Made by a program: the position numbers and the translations under genes. Of a stretch of 35,542 nucleotides of DNA, positions 1 through 8,186 are shown in pieces; position 1 is the first letter of the stretch, and every line of letters begins with the position of its first letter. This stretch comes from Bacillota bacterium. GTDB taxonomy: Bacteria; Bacillota; JADQBR01. The notes beneath the pieces are model-generated. The model had not been told where the DNA came from. It made no database searches and saw only the letters and a list, made by a program, of their open reading frames with translations. The stretch spans positions 1-35,542 of the forward strand of contig JADQBR010000127.1 of NCBI GenBank assembly GCA_016278515.1. Reading direction: 5' to 3'.

Positions 1-625
1 CATTAGGCATCATGGCTCTATTTAGAATAGGTAGCGCAACCAATAAAATTAACATTGGAATTAGAGTGAACGGTGCGAATATGGTTTCAGAAGTTGAGAT
101 AATACCAATAGTTTCCTGCATAAAATGGCCCTCAGTTGCAATGGTTAAAGGAATCGAGCCTGAAAAACCCACGTGCCAAACAAGAAAACCGATATATCCG
201 CTGGCAACTAGAAGCCGGTAGTCTGCTCCTTTAACCTGTTTAGCCATTTCTTTTGCCATAAGGGCACCTATGACAAGTCCAAAGCCCCAGTTAACCCAAG
301 ATGCGACAACAGCAACTAAAGTAGTCACCATAATTGCTTGAGCAGGGCTCTTCATAGCACCAGCTATTGAGCCCAACAATTTTTGAAATGGCGGGCTGCT
401 TGCCAAAGTATGGCCTGTGACTAACACCAGTGCCATCTGCATTGCAAAGGCCAGTAAACTCCAGAAACCGCCACCCCAATGCTGTACCATCTGCCAAGGC
501 GTGCTGCCGGCAATAAGCATTCCCATAATAAACACAATAAAAGTTAAAATTACAGCAAATAGAAATGGATCTGGCAAGTACTTTTGCACAAGGCTAACAC
601 AAGCTTTTGTAAGCCTTTTAATCAT
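1..625 (-). CDS. atoE: Short-chain fatty acid transporter AtoE (3' end outside window)
   Basis: Inner-membrane permease of the AtoE/short-chain fatty acid transporter family, expected to import acetoacetate, butyrate or similar acids. The visible 208 codons match the family's N-terminal third: an opening rich in Lys/Arg followed by PDPFLFA, then WGGGFWSLLAFAMQMALVLVTGH and a later VNWGFGLVIGALMAKE, all close to E. coli AtoE as I recall it. Several hydrophobic membrane helices are evident. The ATG at 625 has a good AAAGGAGG-type site just upstream. The reading frame stays open to base 1, so about half of the protein lies outside the window. It follows atoB by 65 bases and is the last visible gene of the ato operon, supplying substrate to the CoA-transferase and thiolase. 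Confidence 0.93.
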   Translation of the reverse strand, partial: MIKRLTKACVSLVQKYLPDPFLFAVILTFIVFIMGMLIAGSTPWQMVQHWGGGFWSLLAFAMQMALVLVTGHTLASSPPFQKLLGSIAGAMKSPAQAIMVTTLVAVVASWVNWGFGLVIGALMAKEMAKQVKGADYRLLVASGYIGFLVWHVGFSGSIPLTIATEGHFMQETIGIISTSETIFAPFTLIPMLILLVALPILNRAMMPN

Positions 626-690
626 GGTTATTCCTCCTTTGTGCTTTTCAAATCATACTAACGGTTGACGGAAAATAATAATCTATTTAT

Positions 691-1872
691 TCATATTCTT
701 TCTACAATTGTAGCTACACCCATCCCCCCTCCTACGCATAGAGTGGCCAAACCTAAACCTACATCTCTCTTTTCCATTTCATGCAACAGTGTCACGAGTA
801 TTCTTGCGCCACTGGCTCCAACTGGATGGCCTAGGGCGATGGCTCCACCATTGACGTTTACTTTTTTGGCATCCCACTCTAATTCCTTGCCCACCGCTAA
901 TGCCTGGGCAGCAAAAGCTTCATTAGCTTCAATCAAGCCTAGCTCATCAATATTCAACCCAGCCTTACTTAGCGCTTTTCTGCTGGCTGGAACAGGACCA
1001 ATACCCATTATTTTCGGATCTACTGCCGCTGAAGAGTAGGATATAATTCTGGCCATAGGCTTAACACCCAACTGTTTTGCCTTATCAGCACTCATAACAA
1101 CCACAGCCGCCGCACCATCATTAATTCCGGAAGCATTTGCAGCTGTCACTGTCCCTCCATCTTTAAAAGCCGGTCTTAATTTCGATAAGCTGTCGGCATT
1201 AACACCCGAGCGTGGATGTTCATCCTGATCGAACATAAGGGCAGCGCCTTTTCTTTGGGGAATTTCCACCGGTATAATTTCATCCTTAAATCTTCCTTCT
1301 TTCATCGCTTTCTCCGCCTTTTGCTGACTCCAGGCAGCAAATTCGTCCTGCGCCTGGCGGCTAATACCGTATTTTTCTGCTACGTTTTCAGCTGTCACAC
1401 CCATGTGATAATTATTAAAAGCATCCATCAAAGCATCAGTGACCATTGAATCAACCAGTTTACCATCGCCCATGCGGTAACCCCAGCGAGCCTTGTCTAT
1501 CAGATACGGTGCCGCACTCATGTTTTCCATACCACCGGCAACAACCACATCTGATTCCCCGAGCATTACCATGGCAGCGGCAAGGTTTACTGCTTTCAGA
1601 CCGGAACCGCACAATTTGTTAATTGTTAGTGCGGGTACATAGTCAGGTAAACCGGCAAAAATTGCAGCCTGCCGCGCCGGCCCTTGACCGACACCCGCCT
1701 GCAAAATGTTTCCCATTATCACTTCGTTAACTTCTTCTGGAGGCACCCCGGCACGTCTTAGGGCTTCTTTAATTACCACCTTTCCCAGTTTAACTGCTGG
1801 AATTCCTGAAAGTTTTCCCCCATAACTTCCTACCGCTGTACGCACAGCACCAGCTATCACTACTTCATTCAA
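691..1872 (-). CDS. atoB: Acetyl-CoA acetyltransferase (thiolase II)
   Basis: Cytoplasmic thiolase that cleaves acetoacetyl-CoA with CoA into two acetyl-CoA, or runs in reverse. The 393-residue length is typical of biosynthetic-type thiolases. All catalytic elements are visible: nucleophilic Cys88 in [11 protein letters not shown], His349 in [10 protein letters not shown] and the second Cys379 in LCVGGGMG, plus [10 protein letters not shown]. The start is TTG at 1872, with GGAGG eight bases upstream; no in-frame ATG lies nearby. It sits 12 bases after atoA and before atoE, so it completes acetoacetate breakdown (CoA transfer, then thiolysis). In a fermenting anaerobe it could equally condense acetyl-CoA for butyrate formation; the AtoE and AtoDA neighbours favour the catabolic direction. 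Confidence 0.96.
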   Translation of the reverse strand: MNEVVIAGAVRTAVGSYGGKLSGIPAVKLGKVVIKEALRRAGVPPEEVNEVIMGNILQAGVGQGPARQAAIFAGLPDYVPALTINKLCGSGLKAVNLAAAMVMLGESDVVVAGGMENMSAAPYLIDKARWGYRMGDGKLVDSMVTDALMDAFNNYHMGVTAENVAEKYGISRQAQDEFAAWSQQKAEKAMKEGRFKDEIIPVEIPQRKGAALMFDQDEHPRSGVNADSLSKLRPAFKDGGTVTAANASGINDGAAAVVVMSADKAKQLGVKPMARIISYSSAAVDPKIMGIGPVPASRKALSKAGLNIDELGLIEANEAFAAQALAVGKELEWDAKKVNVNGGAIALGHPVGASGARILVTLLHEMEKRDVGLGLATLCVGGGMGVATIVERI

Positions 1873-1884
1873 ATCTATCGCCTC

Positions 1885-2550
1885 CTATAATTCTATTACT
1901 TTAAGCTCAGGAGAAATTATCAGCTTAGCCTCCGTATTCTCCTGTACTTTTTCCACGGTTAACCCAGGCGCTATTTCTTTCAACACTAATCCTTCAGGCG
2001 CAACTTCTATTACAGCCATTTCTGTCACTATTAAATTTACCTGTTTCGATGCCGTCAAAGGTAATTGACATTGTTTCAGTATTTTGGGTTCACCTTTCTT
2101 AGTTAGGTGTTCCATGGAAACAATTACTTTTTTAGCTCCCACAACCAAATCCATGGCTCCCCCCATACCGGGGACAATTTTTCCGGGAATCATCCAGTTA
2201 GCCAGGTTACCCTGCTCGTCAACTTCCAGCGCGCCCAAAACCGTTACATCAACATGCCCGCCTCGAATTATTAAGAAGGAAAATGAACTGTCAAAGCACG
2301 CCCCTCCGGGTAAAATTGTTACAGGCTTACCACCTGCATTAGTTACATCTTTATCCTCTTCACCTTCTGGCGGTACAGGGCCTAATCCTAAGAAACCATT
2401 CTCAGATTGAAAAGTTATATTGATTTCATTAGGAATATAATTAGCTACCATGGTAGGCATGCCAATGCCTAAATTGACCACGTCTCCATCCTGTAACTCC
2501 TTGGCAACACGTCTCGCAATTAGTTCCCTTGAGTTCAATTTATTCGCCAC
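1885..2550 (-). CDS. atoA: 3-oxoacid / acetate CoA-transferase, beta subunit
   Basis: Beta subunit of a family I CoA-transferase, moving CoA between acetyl-CoA (or succinyl-CoA) and acetoacetate or another short acid. It is 221 residues, the family norm. The active-site glutamate that forms the glutamyl-CoA thioester is visible as Glu50 in the [11 protein letters not shown] motif, with [11 protein letters not shown] before it. The GTG start at 2550 overlaps the end of the alpha gene by 11 bases, implying translational coupling and one-to-one subunit production. AtoDA and the succinyl-CoA:3-ketoacid transferase ScoAB cannot be told apart from sequence alone; the atoB and atoE neighbours favour AtoA. 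Confidence 0.94.
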   Translation of the reverse strand: MANKLNSRELIARRVAKELQDGDVVNLGIGMPTMVANYIPNEINITFQSENGFLGLGPVPPEGEEDKDVTNAGGKPVTILPGGACFDSSFSFLIIRGGHVDVTVLGALEVDEQGNLANWMIPGKIVPGMGGAMDLVVGAKKVIVSMEHLTKKGEPKILKQCQLPLTASKQVNLIVTEMAVIEVAPEGLVLKEIAPGLTVEKVQENTEAKLIISPELKVIEL

Positions 2551-3193
2551 CCTTCACAATGGCATCTACGAAAATTCCGGGAAGCATCACTTCATCCGGA
2601 TCCATCCAATCTGACTCCAAATACTCTTCAACTTCTGCCACTACATAGGTAGCGGCGGTAGCCATAATGGGATTAAAATTCCTTGCAGCTCTGCGAAAGC
2701 GCAAATTACCTTTGCTATCGCCCTTAAAAGCTTTAATTATAGCAACATCAGCTTTTAAGGGAATTTCCAACAAATATTCCTTATTTTGAACTGTGATTTT
2801 TTTCTTGCCTTCCTCGGCGATAGTGCCTACACCCGTTGGTGTGAGAAAACCACCCAAGCCTGCGCCAGCGGCACGAATCCTTTCGACCAAAGTACCTTGG
2901 GGAATTAATTTGACTTCAGTTTCCCCGGAATTTAATTGGCGTCCCGTTTCCGGATTTGTGCCAATGTGAGAAGCTATCACTTTGCTTGCCACCTTATTTT
3001 CTACGAGTTTGGCGACGCCATTGCCCGGTGTACCTGTGTCATTGGCAATAATGGTTAGATTCTTTTTCCCAGTCTCCACCAACGCATCAATTAGTAAGTT
3101 AGGGACCCCAACGTCTATAAAACCGCCTATCATCACTACCATGCCATCTCTGATTCGGTTTGTTACCGCCTCTAAAGTTATCAATTTGCTCAA
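2540..3193 (-). CDS. atoD: 3-oxoacid / acetate CoA-transferase, alpha subunit
   Basis: Alpha subunit of the same family I CoA-transferase. The 217 residues include the family glycine motif [16 protein letters not shown] near residues 23-38, thought to contact CoA, and an [14 protein letters not shown] stretch. The start is TTG at 3193 with GGGAGG about eight bases upstream; no in-frame ATG gives a better fit. This is the first gene of the ato operon. The leader of about 60 bases runs back to a sigma-54 promoter at 3264-3279, so expression should depend wholly on an enhancer-binding activator, for which the product of the next gene upstream (3454-5190) is the obvious candidate. Confidence 0.94.
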   Translation of the reverse strand: MSKLITLEAVTNRIRDGMVVMIGGFIDVGVPNLLIDALVETGKKNLTIIANDTGTPGNGVAKLVENKVASKVIASHIGTNPETGRQLNSGETEVKLIPQGTLVERIRAAGAGLGGFLTPTGVGTIAEEGKKKITVQNKEYLLEIPLKADVAIIKAFKGDSKGNLRFRRAARNFNPIMATAATYVVAEVEEYLESDWMDPDEVMLPGIFVDAIVKGGE

Positions 3194-3263
3194 AAGATAA
3201 CCTCCCCCAATATTATATATTTAGTTCTTTTGCATGCATTTAGTACTACTAACACCTAATATT

Positions 3264-3279
3264 GCAAAGTTTATGCCAA
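3264..3279 (-). promoter_or_regulatory. Sigma-54 (-24/-12) promoter of the ato operon
   Basis: On the minus strand the sequence reads TTGGCATAAACTTTGCA. It matches the RpoN consensus (TGGCAC-N5-TTGCW) at nearly every fixed base, with exactly 12 bases from the GG of the -24 element to the GC of the -12 element. The expected start of transcription is near 3252, about 60 bases before the atoD TTG. This was the only convincing -24/-12 element I found in the intergenic regions. Confidence 0.88.
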
Positions 3280-3285
3280 AGGGTT

Positions 3286-3328
3286 TAGATAACAGGAAAG
3301 CCGGTATTACAGGCTTTCCTGTTATCTA
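3286..3328. repeat. Perfect inverted repeat, 17-bp arms, 9-nt spacer
   Basis: The arms at 3286-3302 and 3312-3328 are exact reverse complements, separated by 9 bases. The element begins only 7 bases upstream of the sigma-54 -24 element, centred near -55 from the predicted start. Read on the minus strand it lies between the end of the activator gene and the ato promoter, so it could form an RNA hairpin at the activator's 3' end or act as a DNA site. It has no T-run behind it, so it is not a textbook terminator. Confidence 0.8.
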
Positions 3329-3371
3329 AGACACGCCTCTTGATGCACATGTGCATCAAGAGGCGTGTCTT
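3328..3371. repeat. Perfect 44-bp palindrome with no spacer
   Basis: The left half 3328-3349 is the exact reverse complement of the right half 3350-3371, with the axis between 3349 and 3350 and no loop. The core around the axis reads TGATGCACATGTGCATCA. It directly abuts the preceding 17-bp inverted repeat. Its centre is about 98 bases upstream of the predicted ato transcription start, within the usual range of activator (enhancer) sites for sigma-54 promoters. It may also serve as a factor-independent stop or 3'-end stabiliser for the activator transcript. Confidence 0.85.
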
Positions 3372-3453
3372 TCTTTCTGAAAAGTTTGAAACTTTAGGTT
3401 TCTATTACTTTTAGTGGCGAACCGCTTCTGCATCCGGCTGAACCGTATATGGA

Positions 3454-5190
3454 TCACTCACTAATTGTAATCCCATGCTTTCTTGCCTTTCTAACAACCG
3501 TTGACTGACTAACTCCTAATACCTTTGCAGCCTTACGCGTACTGCCATAGTCTTTCAAAGCTCTAATTATCAGCTGCTTCTCAACGGACAATACCGCGTC
3601 TTCAAGTTTTGGCTGCACACCTTGCAAAAAATAATTCATTTCTGAAGTCCTGTTATTTTGTAATTCTCTCAGATGGTACGGAGTTATGTCATCTTCATTA
3701 ATCATAATTACTATCCGCTCAATTAAATTCTTTAGTTCGCGTATATTTCCCGGCCAGGAATAACTCTTTAATACTTCTAATGCGTCAATATTTATTTTTC
3801 TATTTTTTTTGTATCTCTTATTAAAGATATCTAAATAATGCTTCGCAAGTAAAGAAATATCTCCCGGACGATGTCTAAGAGGCGGAATAACAATAGGAAT
3901 TACGTTTAATCGATAAAATAAATCTTCCCTGAATAAACCTTTGTTTATTTGCCGCTCTAAGTTCTGGTTCGTAGCCGCTATTATCCTTACGTCCAGGTTC
4001 TGAGAATGAGTGCCGCCAATTCGTGCCACCTCTTTTTCCTGAAGGACACGCAAAAGCTTCACCTGCAGAGAAAGAGGTAATTCCCCGATCTCATCAAGTA
4101 ATATCGTTCCGGAATTAGCTAACTCAAACAACCCCGGTTTGCCCTTATTTGATGCTCCGGTGAAAGCACCTTTATCATAACCGAACAATTCCGATTCCAA
4201 TAAATTTTCCGGGATAGCCGCACAATTAACCTTAATAAACGGCCCGTTACTTCTAGTGCTCTTTTTGTGAATCTCTCTAGCTATTACTTCTTTTCCGACA
4301 CCTGTTTCGCCCAAAATAAGAACGGTCGCATCAACTTCCGCAGCACGTTGAGCCAATTCCAGCACATGCTGCATTTCTAAACTTTGACCTACTGCGCCAC
4401 TTTTCTCCATTTGTTGTTTGCGCAAATGCTCCAGTTCTAAATGATAACGTCTGCTTAATTCTTCAGTTTGCTCTAATTTTTCCTTTAAATTAGTAAGCGT
4501 AGTCATGTCTCTTACATTTGCTACAACTTGAGTTATCTCCCCTTTTTCATTAAAGATAGGGTTGCCCGTAATCAGACATCTTTTTTCACCCTTGATTGTA
4601 TGCATGATAGTTACCGGTTCCTTTTTCTCCAGCACGATTAAGGTAACAGATTGGGAAAAATATCCTGCTTCTACTAACTCCTTCATGTGTCTTCCCAGCA
4701 CCTCATCCGGTTTTATTCCGGTCATTCTGGTATAAGAAGAGTTAATTCTAGTAGTAAATCCATGCCCATCGGTAATGTAAAGCCCATCGTAAACGGAATC
4801 AATTATGTCGTCTAACTCTTTGTTTAACTCCTTCGAAGCCTTAAGTTCAGCAGAAACGGCTTCTAAATCAGAAACATCCTGCAAAACAGCAACGGCGCCA
4901 ATAATCTTATTGTCTTTGATAATAGGTGCTCTGTTAGAAATAGCAGTTGCGCCTCCGAACTGCATTTTTTGGCTATACTTATAATCTCCAGTCTTTAATA
5001 TCTCAAGCAGACCTGTATTAGGAATAACTTCAGATACATGCCTCTGGATAGCTTTACCGGCGGGAATTCCCGTTATCCGTTCGGCAGCAGGATTAAAGAT
5101 TGTGATTATGCCGTGATCATCTACTGCCACAATAGCATTATAGACCGATTCTAAGATTGCCTTCAGCTTCTCAATGTCTTGTACGTTCAT
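3454..5190 (-). CDS. Sigma-54-dependent transcriptional activator (PAS-PAS-AAA+-HTH)
   Basis: Enhancer-binding protein that opens sigma-54 promoters using ATP. It is 578 residues from the ATG at 5190, chosen because GGAGG sits just before it; an upstream TTG would bury that site. Two PAS domains occupy roughly 5-115 and 125-240, followed by a short coiled linker. The AAA+ domain (about 268-500) has Walker A GETGVGKE at 294-301, the sigma-54 contact loop GAFTGA at 341-346 and Walker B LLDE at 364-367. A Fis/TyrR-like helix-turn-helix ends the protein. With no receiver domain, it probably senses a small molecule or redox state through PAS. Its gene directly precedes the sigma-54-driven ato operon, so it is the likely regulator. 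It follows the amidase gene by 48 bases. Confidence 0.93.
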   Translation of the reverse strand: MNVQDIEKLKAILESVYNAIVAVDDHGIITIFNPAAERITGIPAGKAIQRHVSEVIPNTGLLEILKTGDYKYSQKMQFGGATAISNRAPIIKDNKIIGAVAVLQDVSDLEAVSAELKASKELNKELDDIIDSVYDGLYITDGHGFTTRINSSYTRMTGIKPDEVLGRHMKELVEAGYFSQSVTLIVLEKKEPVTIMHTIKGEKRCLITGNPIFNEKGEITQVVANVRDMTTLTNLKEKLEQTEELSRRYHLELEHLRKQQMEKSGAVGQSLEMQHVLELAQRAAEVDATVLILGETGVGKEVIAREIHKKSTRSNGPFIKVNCAAIPENLLESELFGYDKGAFTGASNKGKPGLFELANSGTILLDEIGELPLSLQVKLLRVLQEKEVARIGGTHSQNLDVRIIAATNQNLERQINKGLFREDLFYRLNVIPIVIPPLRHRPGDISLLAKHYLDIFNKRYKKNRKINIDALEVLKSYSWPGNIRELKNLIERIVIMINEDDITPYHLRELQNNRTSEMNYFLQGVQPKLEDAVLSVEKQLIIRALKDYGSTRKAAKVLGVSQSTVVRKARKHGITISE

Positions 5191-5238
5191 AGGCCCCTCC
5201 AATTTAAAAAACGGAATACACCAAGATAGATTCTTAGA

Positions 5239-6666
5239 CTAAATCAATTGAGACTTAAAATGATTAGGGTTATTGCTTTCAAAAGCTTTAGCTATTTCAA
5301 AAATTCTTTTTTCAGAAAAGCGCGGGCCGACAATTTGCATCCCTATGGGCATACCGTCTGTCGAATATCCACAGTTAATGGAAGCAACAGGATGACCAGT
5401 TAAGTTAAACACCGACGTCAGCATCCAGCCAGTATAAGGATTTACAGACTGTCCATTGATAACTGACGGCCCCGGCCCATGGGGAAATGCCGGCACTGCT
5501 AAAGTAGGTGTAATAAGCAGGTCATACTTGGAGAATATATGTTCTATTTTAGAAAACACTTTCGATCTATTTCTTTCTAGACGCTTATAGTCAACTGCAG
5601 ATACACTTTGACCAGGTTTAATGGTAGCAATGAAACTTTTAGACATCTGATCAGACCATTTCGATAGTAAATGCTGATAAAAAGCAGCATAATAAACTGC
5701 CCATAGTTTTATAAATGTTTTTGTAATTAATTCCTCTCCGTCGGAAAGACCCATAACGACTTCATCAACCTGACAACCCATGCCCGCCAAGCTGCCTGCC
5801 GCTTTATTAACTGTTTCTTTTACTTCCGTATCCACCTCAAAGTAATCCAAATTTGGACTATACGCCACTCGCCATTTTTTAAAGTTCACTTCTTGAATGG
5901 GGTAATAGGTTTCATTGGTATCAGGCAGTGAATAAGGATCAGTTTTATCAGGCCCTTTCACTATATCTAACAACAGGGCAGCATCCTCAACTGTACGTGT
6001 TAAAGTTCCATGATGTAAAAAAGGCGTGTTGGAAGAAAAACCTGTTGGAGCACTGTCAAAAGGAATTCTCCCGTAGGTAGGCTTAAATCCAAAGACACCG
6101 CAGGCGCTGGCCGGAATACGAATGGATCCTCCGCCATCACTTCCTTCTGCTGCAGGAACCAGGCCGGCAGCAACAGCCGCCGCAGAACCACCGCTGGACC
6201 CGCCTGACGTTCTAGTTACATCCCAGGGATTATTGGTCCGGCCGAACAAAAGATTATCGGTAATCCCCGTATGGCCAAATTCAGGTGTGTTGGTTTTCCC
6301 GATGATTATAGCACCGGCCTGCTTGACCCGCCTCACAAAGCAGGCGTCACGGTCTGGAATGTGCTTGGCATATACTTTGGAACCGAATGTCGTCCGTATC
6401 CCCTTTGTTGGTGTTAAGTCCTTTATTGCCAATGGAATTCCCTGTAAAGGCAGCGACCTCTCTCCACGCACCAACTTGTTTTCCGCTTCTTGGGCGGCCG
6501 CTAAAGCCTCATCAGAAGCGATTGTACAAAAAGCATTAATCTTAGGATTATATTGCTCAATCCTACCGATAAACGCTTCCACCACTTCTACAGGGGAAAT
6601 CTGTTTATTTCTAATCTTTTTAGACAATTCGACTATATTTTCGCTAAAAATTTCACCCGCACCCAT
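5239..6666 (-). CDS. Amidase-signature family hydrolase
   Basis: Serine hydrolase of the amidase signature family (GatA, acylamidase, 6-aminohexanoate-dimer hydrolase relatives), releasing a carboxylic acid and an amine or ammonia. It is 475 residues from the ATG at 6666, which is preceded by GGGGGGAG; a longer reading upstream has no such site. The triad is visible as Lys82 in PLAIKDLTP, the cis-Ser near 157 in [11 protein letters not shown] and nucleophile Ser181 in [13 protein letters not shown]. It is unlikely to be the tRNA-dependent GatA subunit, because no gatB or gatC is adjacent. The substrate is unknown. Lying upstream of the PAS activator, it may feed acids to the ato pathway, but that is inference. 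Confidence 0.85.
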   Translation of the reverse strand: MGAGEIFSENIVELSKKIRNKQISPVEVVEAFIGRIEQYNPKINAFCTIASDEALAAAQEAENKLVRGERSLPLQGIPLAIKDLTPTKGIRTTFGSKVYAKHIPDRDACFVRRVKQAGAIIIGKTNTPEFGHTGITDNLLFGRTNNPWDVTRTSGGSSGGSAAAVAAGLVPAAEGSDGGGSIRIPASACGVFGFKPTYGRIPFDSAPTGFSSNTPFLHHGTLTRTVEDAALLLDIVKGPDKTDPYSLPDTNETYYPIQEVNFKKWRVAYSPNLDYFEVDTEVKETVNKAAGSLAGMGCQVDEVVMGLSDGEELITKTFIKLWAVYYAAFYQHLLSKWSDQMSKSFIATIKPGQSVSAVDYKRLERNRSKVFSKIEHIFSKYDLLITPTLAVPAFPHGPGPSVINGQSVNPYTGWMLTSVFNLTGHPVASINCGYSTDGMPIGMQIVGPRFSEKRIFEIAKAFESNNPNHFKSQLI

Positions 6667-6706
6667 GTTTCTCCCCCCTCTACTAAATAAACCCCGACAT
6701 GATAAT

Positions 6707-7063
6707 TTAGCTAAATACGACTGCCAAAGCGAGTACGATAAGATGCCAGCTTTGGTCAACAGCAAGAGCCATCCACCGGGGGCTTTCCTTACCATTTACC
6801 GTTCTGACCCACCATTTGACAAAAGTTCTGTTATCCAAAATTATATGGCCAATAAATATTATTATGACAGACACGCTAGACAATCCGCCTGCCGGCAAAG
6901 ATACTAACAATACTGCAGCTGTATACACTGCCCCATGGACAAATAACGGAAATAAGCGTCGAGTTTTTTCTTCGGCCATCCATCTGGTTTGCAGTAAATA
7001 ATCTCCGGCAAAATGCCCTACTAAGAGCCAGCTTAGTAAGTTTGAATCAACCAACTTACACAT
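6707..7063 (-). CDS. DUF3307 family small membrane protein
   Basis: A 118-residue hydrophobic protein with four likely membrane segments and the [17 protein letters not shown] signature near residue 17, which marks the DUF3307 family; its function is unknown. A histidine in LFVHGAVYT and a [11 protein letters not shown] motif near the C-terminus are also typical. The ATG at 7063 overlaps the end of the preceding HD-GYP gene by 8 bases, but its G-run is jammed against the start codon. A TTG at 7054 lies nine bases from the same AAAGGGG and is an equally plausible start. The overlap implies co-expression with the cyclase and HD-GYP genes. Confidence 0.72.
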   Translation of the reverse strand: MCKLVDSNLLSWLLVGHFAGDYLLQTRWMAEEKTRRLFPLFVHGAVYTAAVLLVSLPAGGLSSVSVIIIFIGHIILDNRTFVKWWVRTVNGKESPRWMALAVDQSWHLIVLALAVVFS

Positions 7064-8186
7064 CCCCTTTGGTCTTTTGCATTCCCACTACAAAAATCTT
7101 GGCCAGTTCGGGGTCAAACTGGCTTCCGGCGCAGCGCGCAATTTCACTTAGCGCTATTTCCCTTGGCAGTCCCTTGCGGTAGGGACGGTCAGTTGTCATG
7201 GCATCAAACGTATCGGCGATAGCAATAATTCTAGCAGCAAGAGGAATCTCCTCCCCCTTTGCTCCCTGGGGGTAGCCCTTTCCATCATATCTTTCCTGAT
7301 GAAACAGGGCACCCAAACGCAGGGATTTTACTAATTCACCAGGGACAACCTCTCTTAATATACTTTCACCAATCTCAGGATGCTTTTTTAATTTTTCCCA
7401 TGCTTCATCGCTAAGGGGTCCTTCATGTAGAAGTACGTCATCCCTTACACCAATTTTGCCAATATCATGAAGCAGTGCGGCCTCCTGCAGCTTTTCCTTT
7501 TCCGTTCTGGAAAGACCCATTTGCTCTGCAATTACCAGGGAGTACTGGCTTACTCTTTCTGAATGACCACTAGTATATGGGTCTCGAGCGTCCAAGGCCA
7601 ATGCTAATGCTAATGCTTTGATCATGCTGAGAAATAAAGTTCTCTGATTGGTATATAAACGACTATTATCAATAACCATAGCTGCCTGGCCCGCAAATGC
7701 CCTTGCCAGGTTAAGGTCATCTTCGTCAAACAATCCTCCCTGCTTGTTTAATAACTGTAGACAGCCTATACTTTTCTCCTTAGCCTTTAATGGGACGCAC
7801 ATTATGGAAGTGGTGATAAATCCAGTTGACTGGTCAAAACGACTTGCCCACTGCGAATCGTTACGAACATCAGATATGAGCAAATGTTGCCCTTTTTCTA
7901 TCACCTGACCTGCTATTCCTTCGCCTCTTTTTAACTTAAGACCTTTTAACCCATCAGACCTGGGACCCATGGCGACTTTTGGCACAATATATTCTTCCTC
8001 CAACAGCCAAACACTACCTGCTTCCGCATTCAAAACAGTGATAGCCTTTTCCATGACCATCTGTAGTACTTCATCCAACCTAAGACTACTGTTCAATACG
8101 TGGGCAACCTCTAAGAGACTCTCCAATTGAGTAACTCGTAAAGATAATCGTTGATCCGAGTTACTATCTTCGTCTTTACTGGTCAT
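7056..8186 (-). CDS. GAF domain / HD-GYP cyclic-di-GMP phosphodiesterase-like protein
   Basis: A 376-residue cytoplasmic signalling protein. Residues about 25-165 form a GAF sensor domain; about 185-365 form an HD-GYP domain, known for hydrolysing cyclic-di-GMP (some members act on other dinucleotides). Metal-binding parts are visible: TSGHSERVSQYS, the HD pair in LLHDIGKIGV, KKHPEIGE, and the GYP signature in ERYDGKGYPQG. One detail differs from the common HHExxDGxGYP form: the second His is Gln (FHQERYDGKGYP). The ATG at 8186 overlaps the cyclase gene end by 11 bases with GGGGGTGG before it, so the two proteins are made together. Together they would link a cyclic mononucleotide made at the membrane to dinucleotide turnover. 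Confidence 0.88.
   Translation of the reverse strand: MTSKDEDSNSDQRLSLRVTQLESLLEVAHVLNSSLRLDEVLQMVMEKAITVLNAEAGSVWLLEEEYIVPKVAMGPRSDGLKGLKLKRGEGIAGQVIEKGQHLLISDVRNDSQWASRFDQSTGFITTSIMCVPLKAKEKSIGCLQLLNKQGGLFDEDDLNLARAFAGQAAMVIDNSRLYTNQRTLFLSMIKALALALALDARDPYTSGHSERVSQYSLVIAEQMGLSRTEKEKLQEAALLHDIGKIGVRDDVLLHEGPLSDEAWEKLKKHPEIGESILREVVPGELVKSLRLGALFHQERYDGKGYPQGAKGEEIPLAARIIAIADTFDAMTTDRPYRKGLPREIALSEIARCAGSQFDPELAKIFVVGMQKTKGDV

Noticed and set aside
665-1039. 124-codon plus-strand frame opposite the thiolase gene
   Set aside because: Antisense to atoB, whose catalytic motifs are fully intact, and with no recognisable protein family.
3286-3371. The two inverted repeats as an insertion-sequence end or miniature transposon
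   Set aside because: There are no flanking target duplications, no transposase, and the two repeats differ from each other. A regulatory or RNA-end role fits the position better.
5239-6666. GatA subunit of the tRNA amidotransferase
   Set aside because: The signature triad matches, but no gatB or gatC is near and the neighbours are signalling and catabolic genes. General amidase is the most that can be said.
6122-6907. 261-codon plus-strand frame opposite the amidase and DUF3307 genes
   Set aside because: It runs antisense to two well-supported genes, has a composition that mirrors them, shows no domain and lacks a ribosome site. It is a shadow frame.
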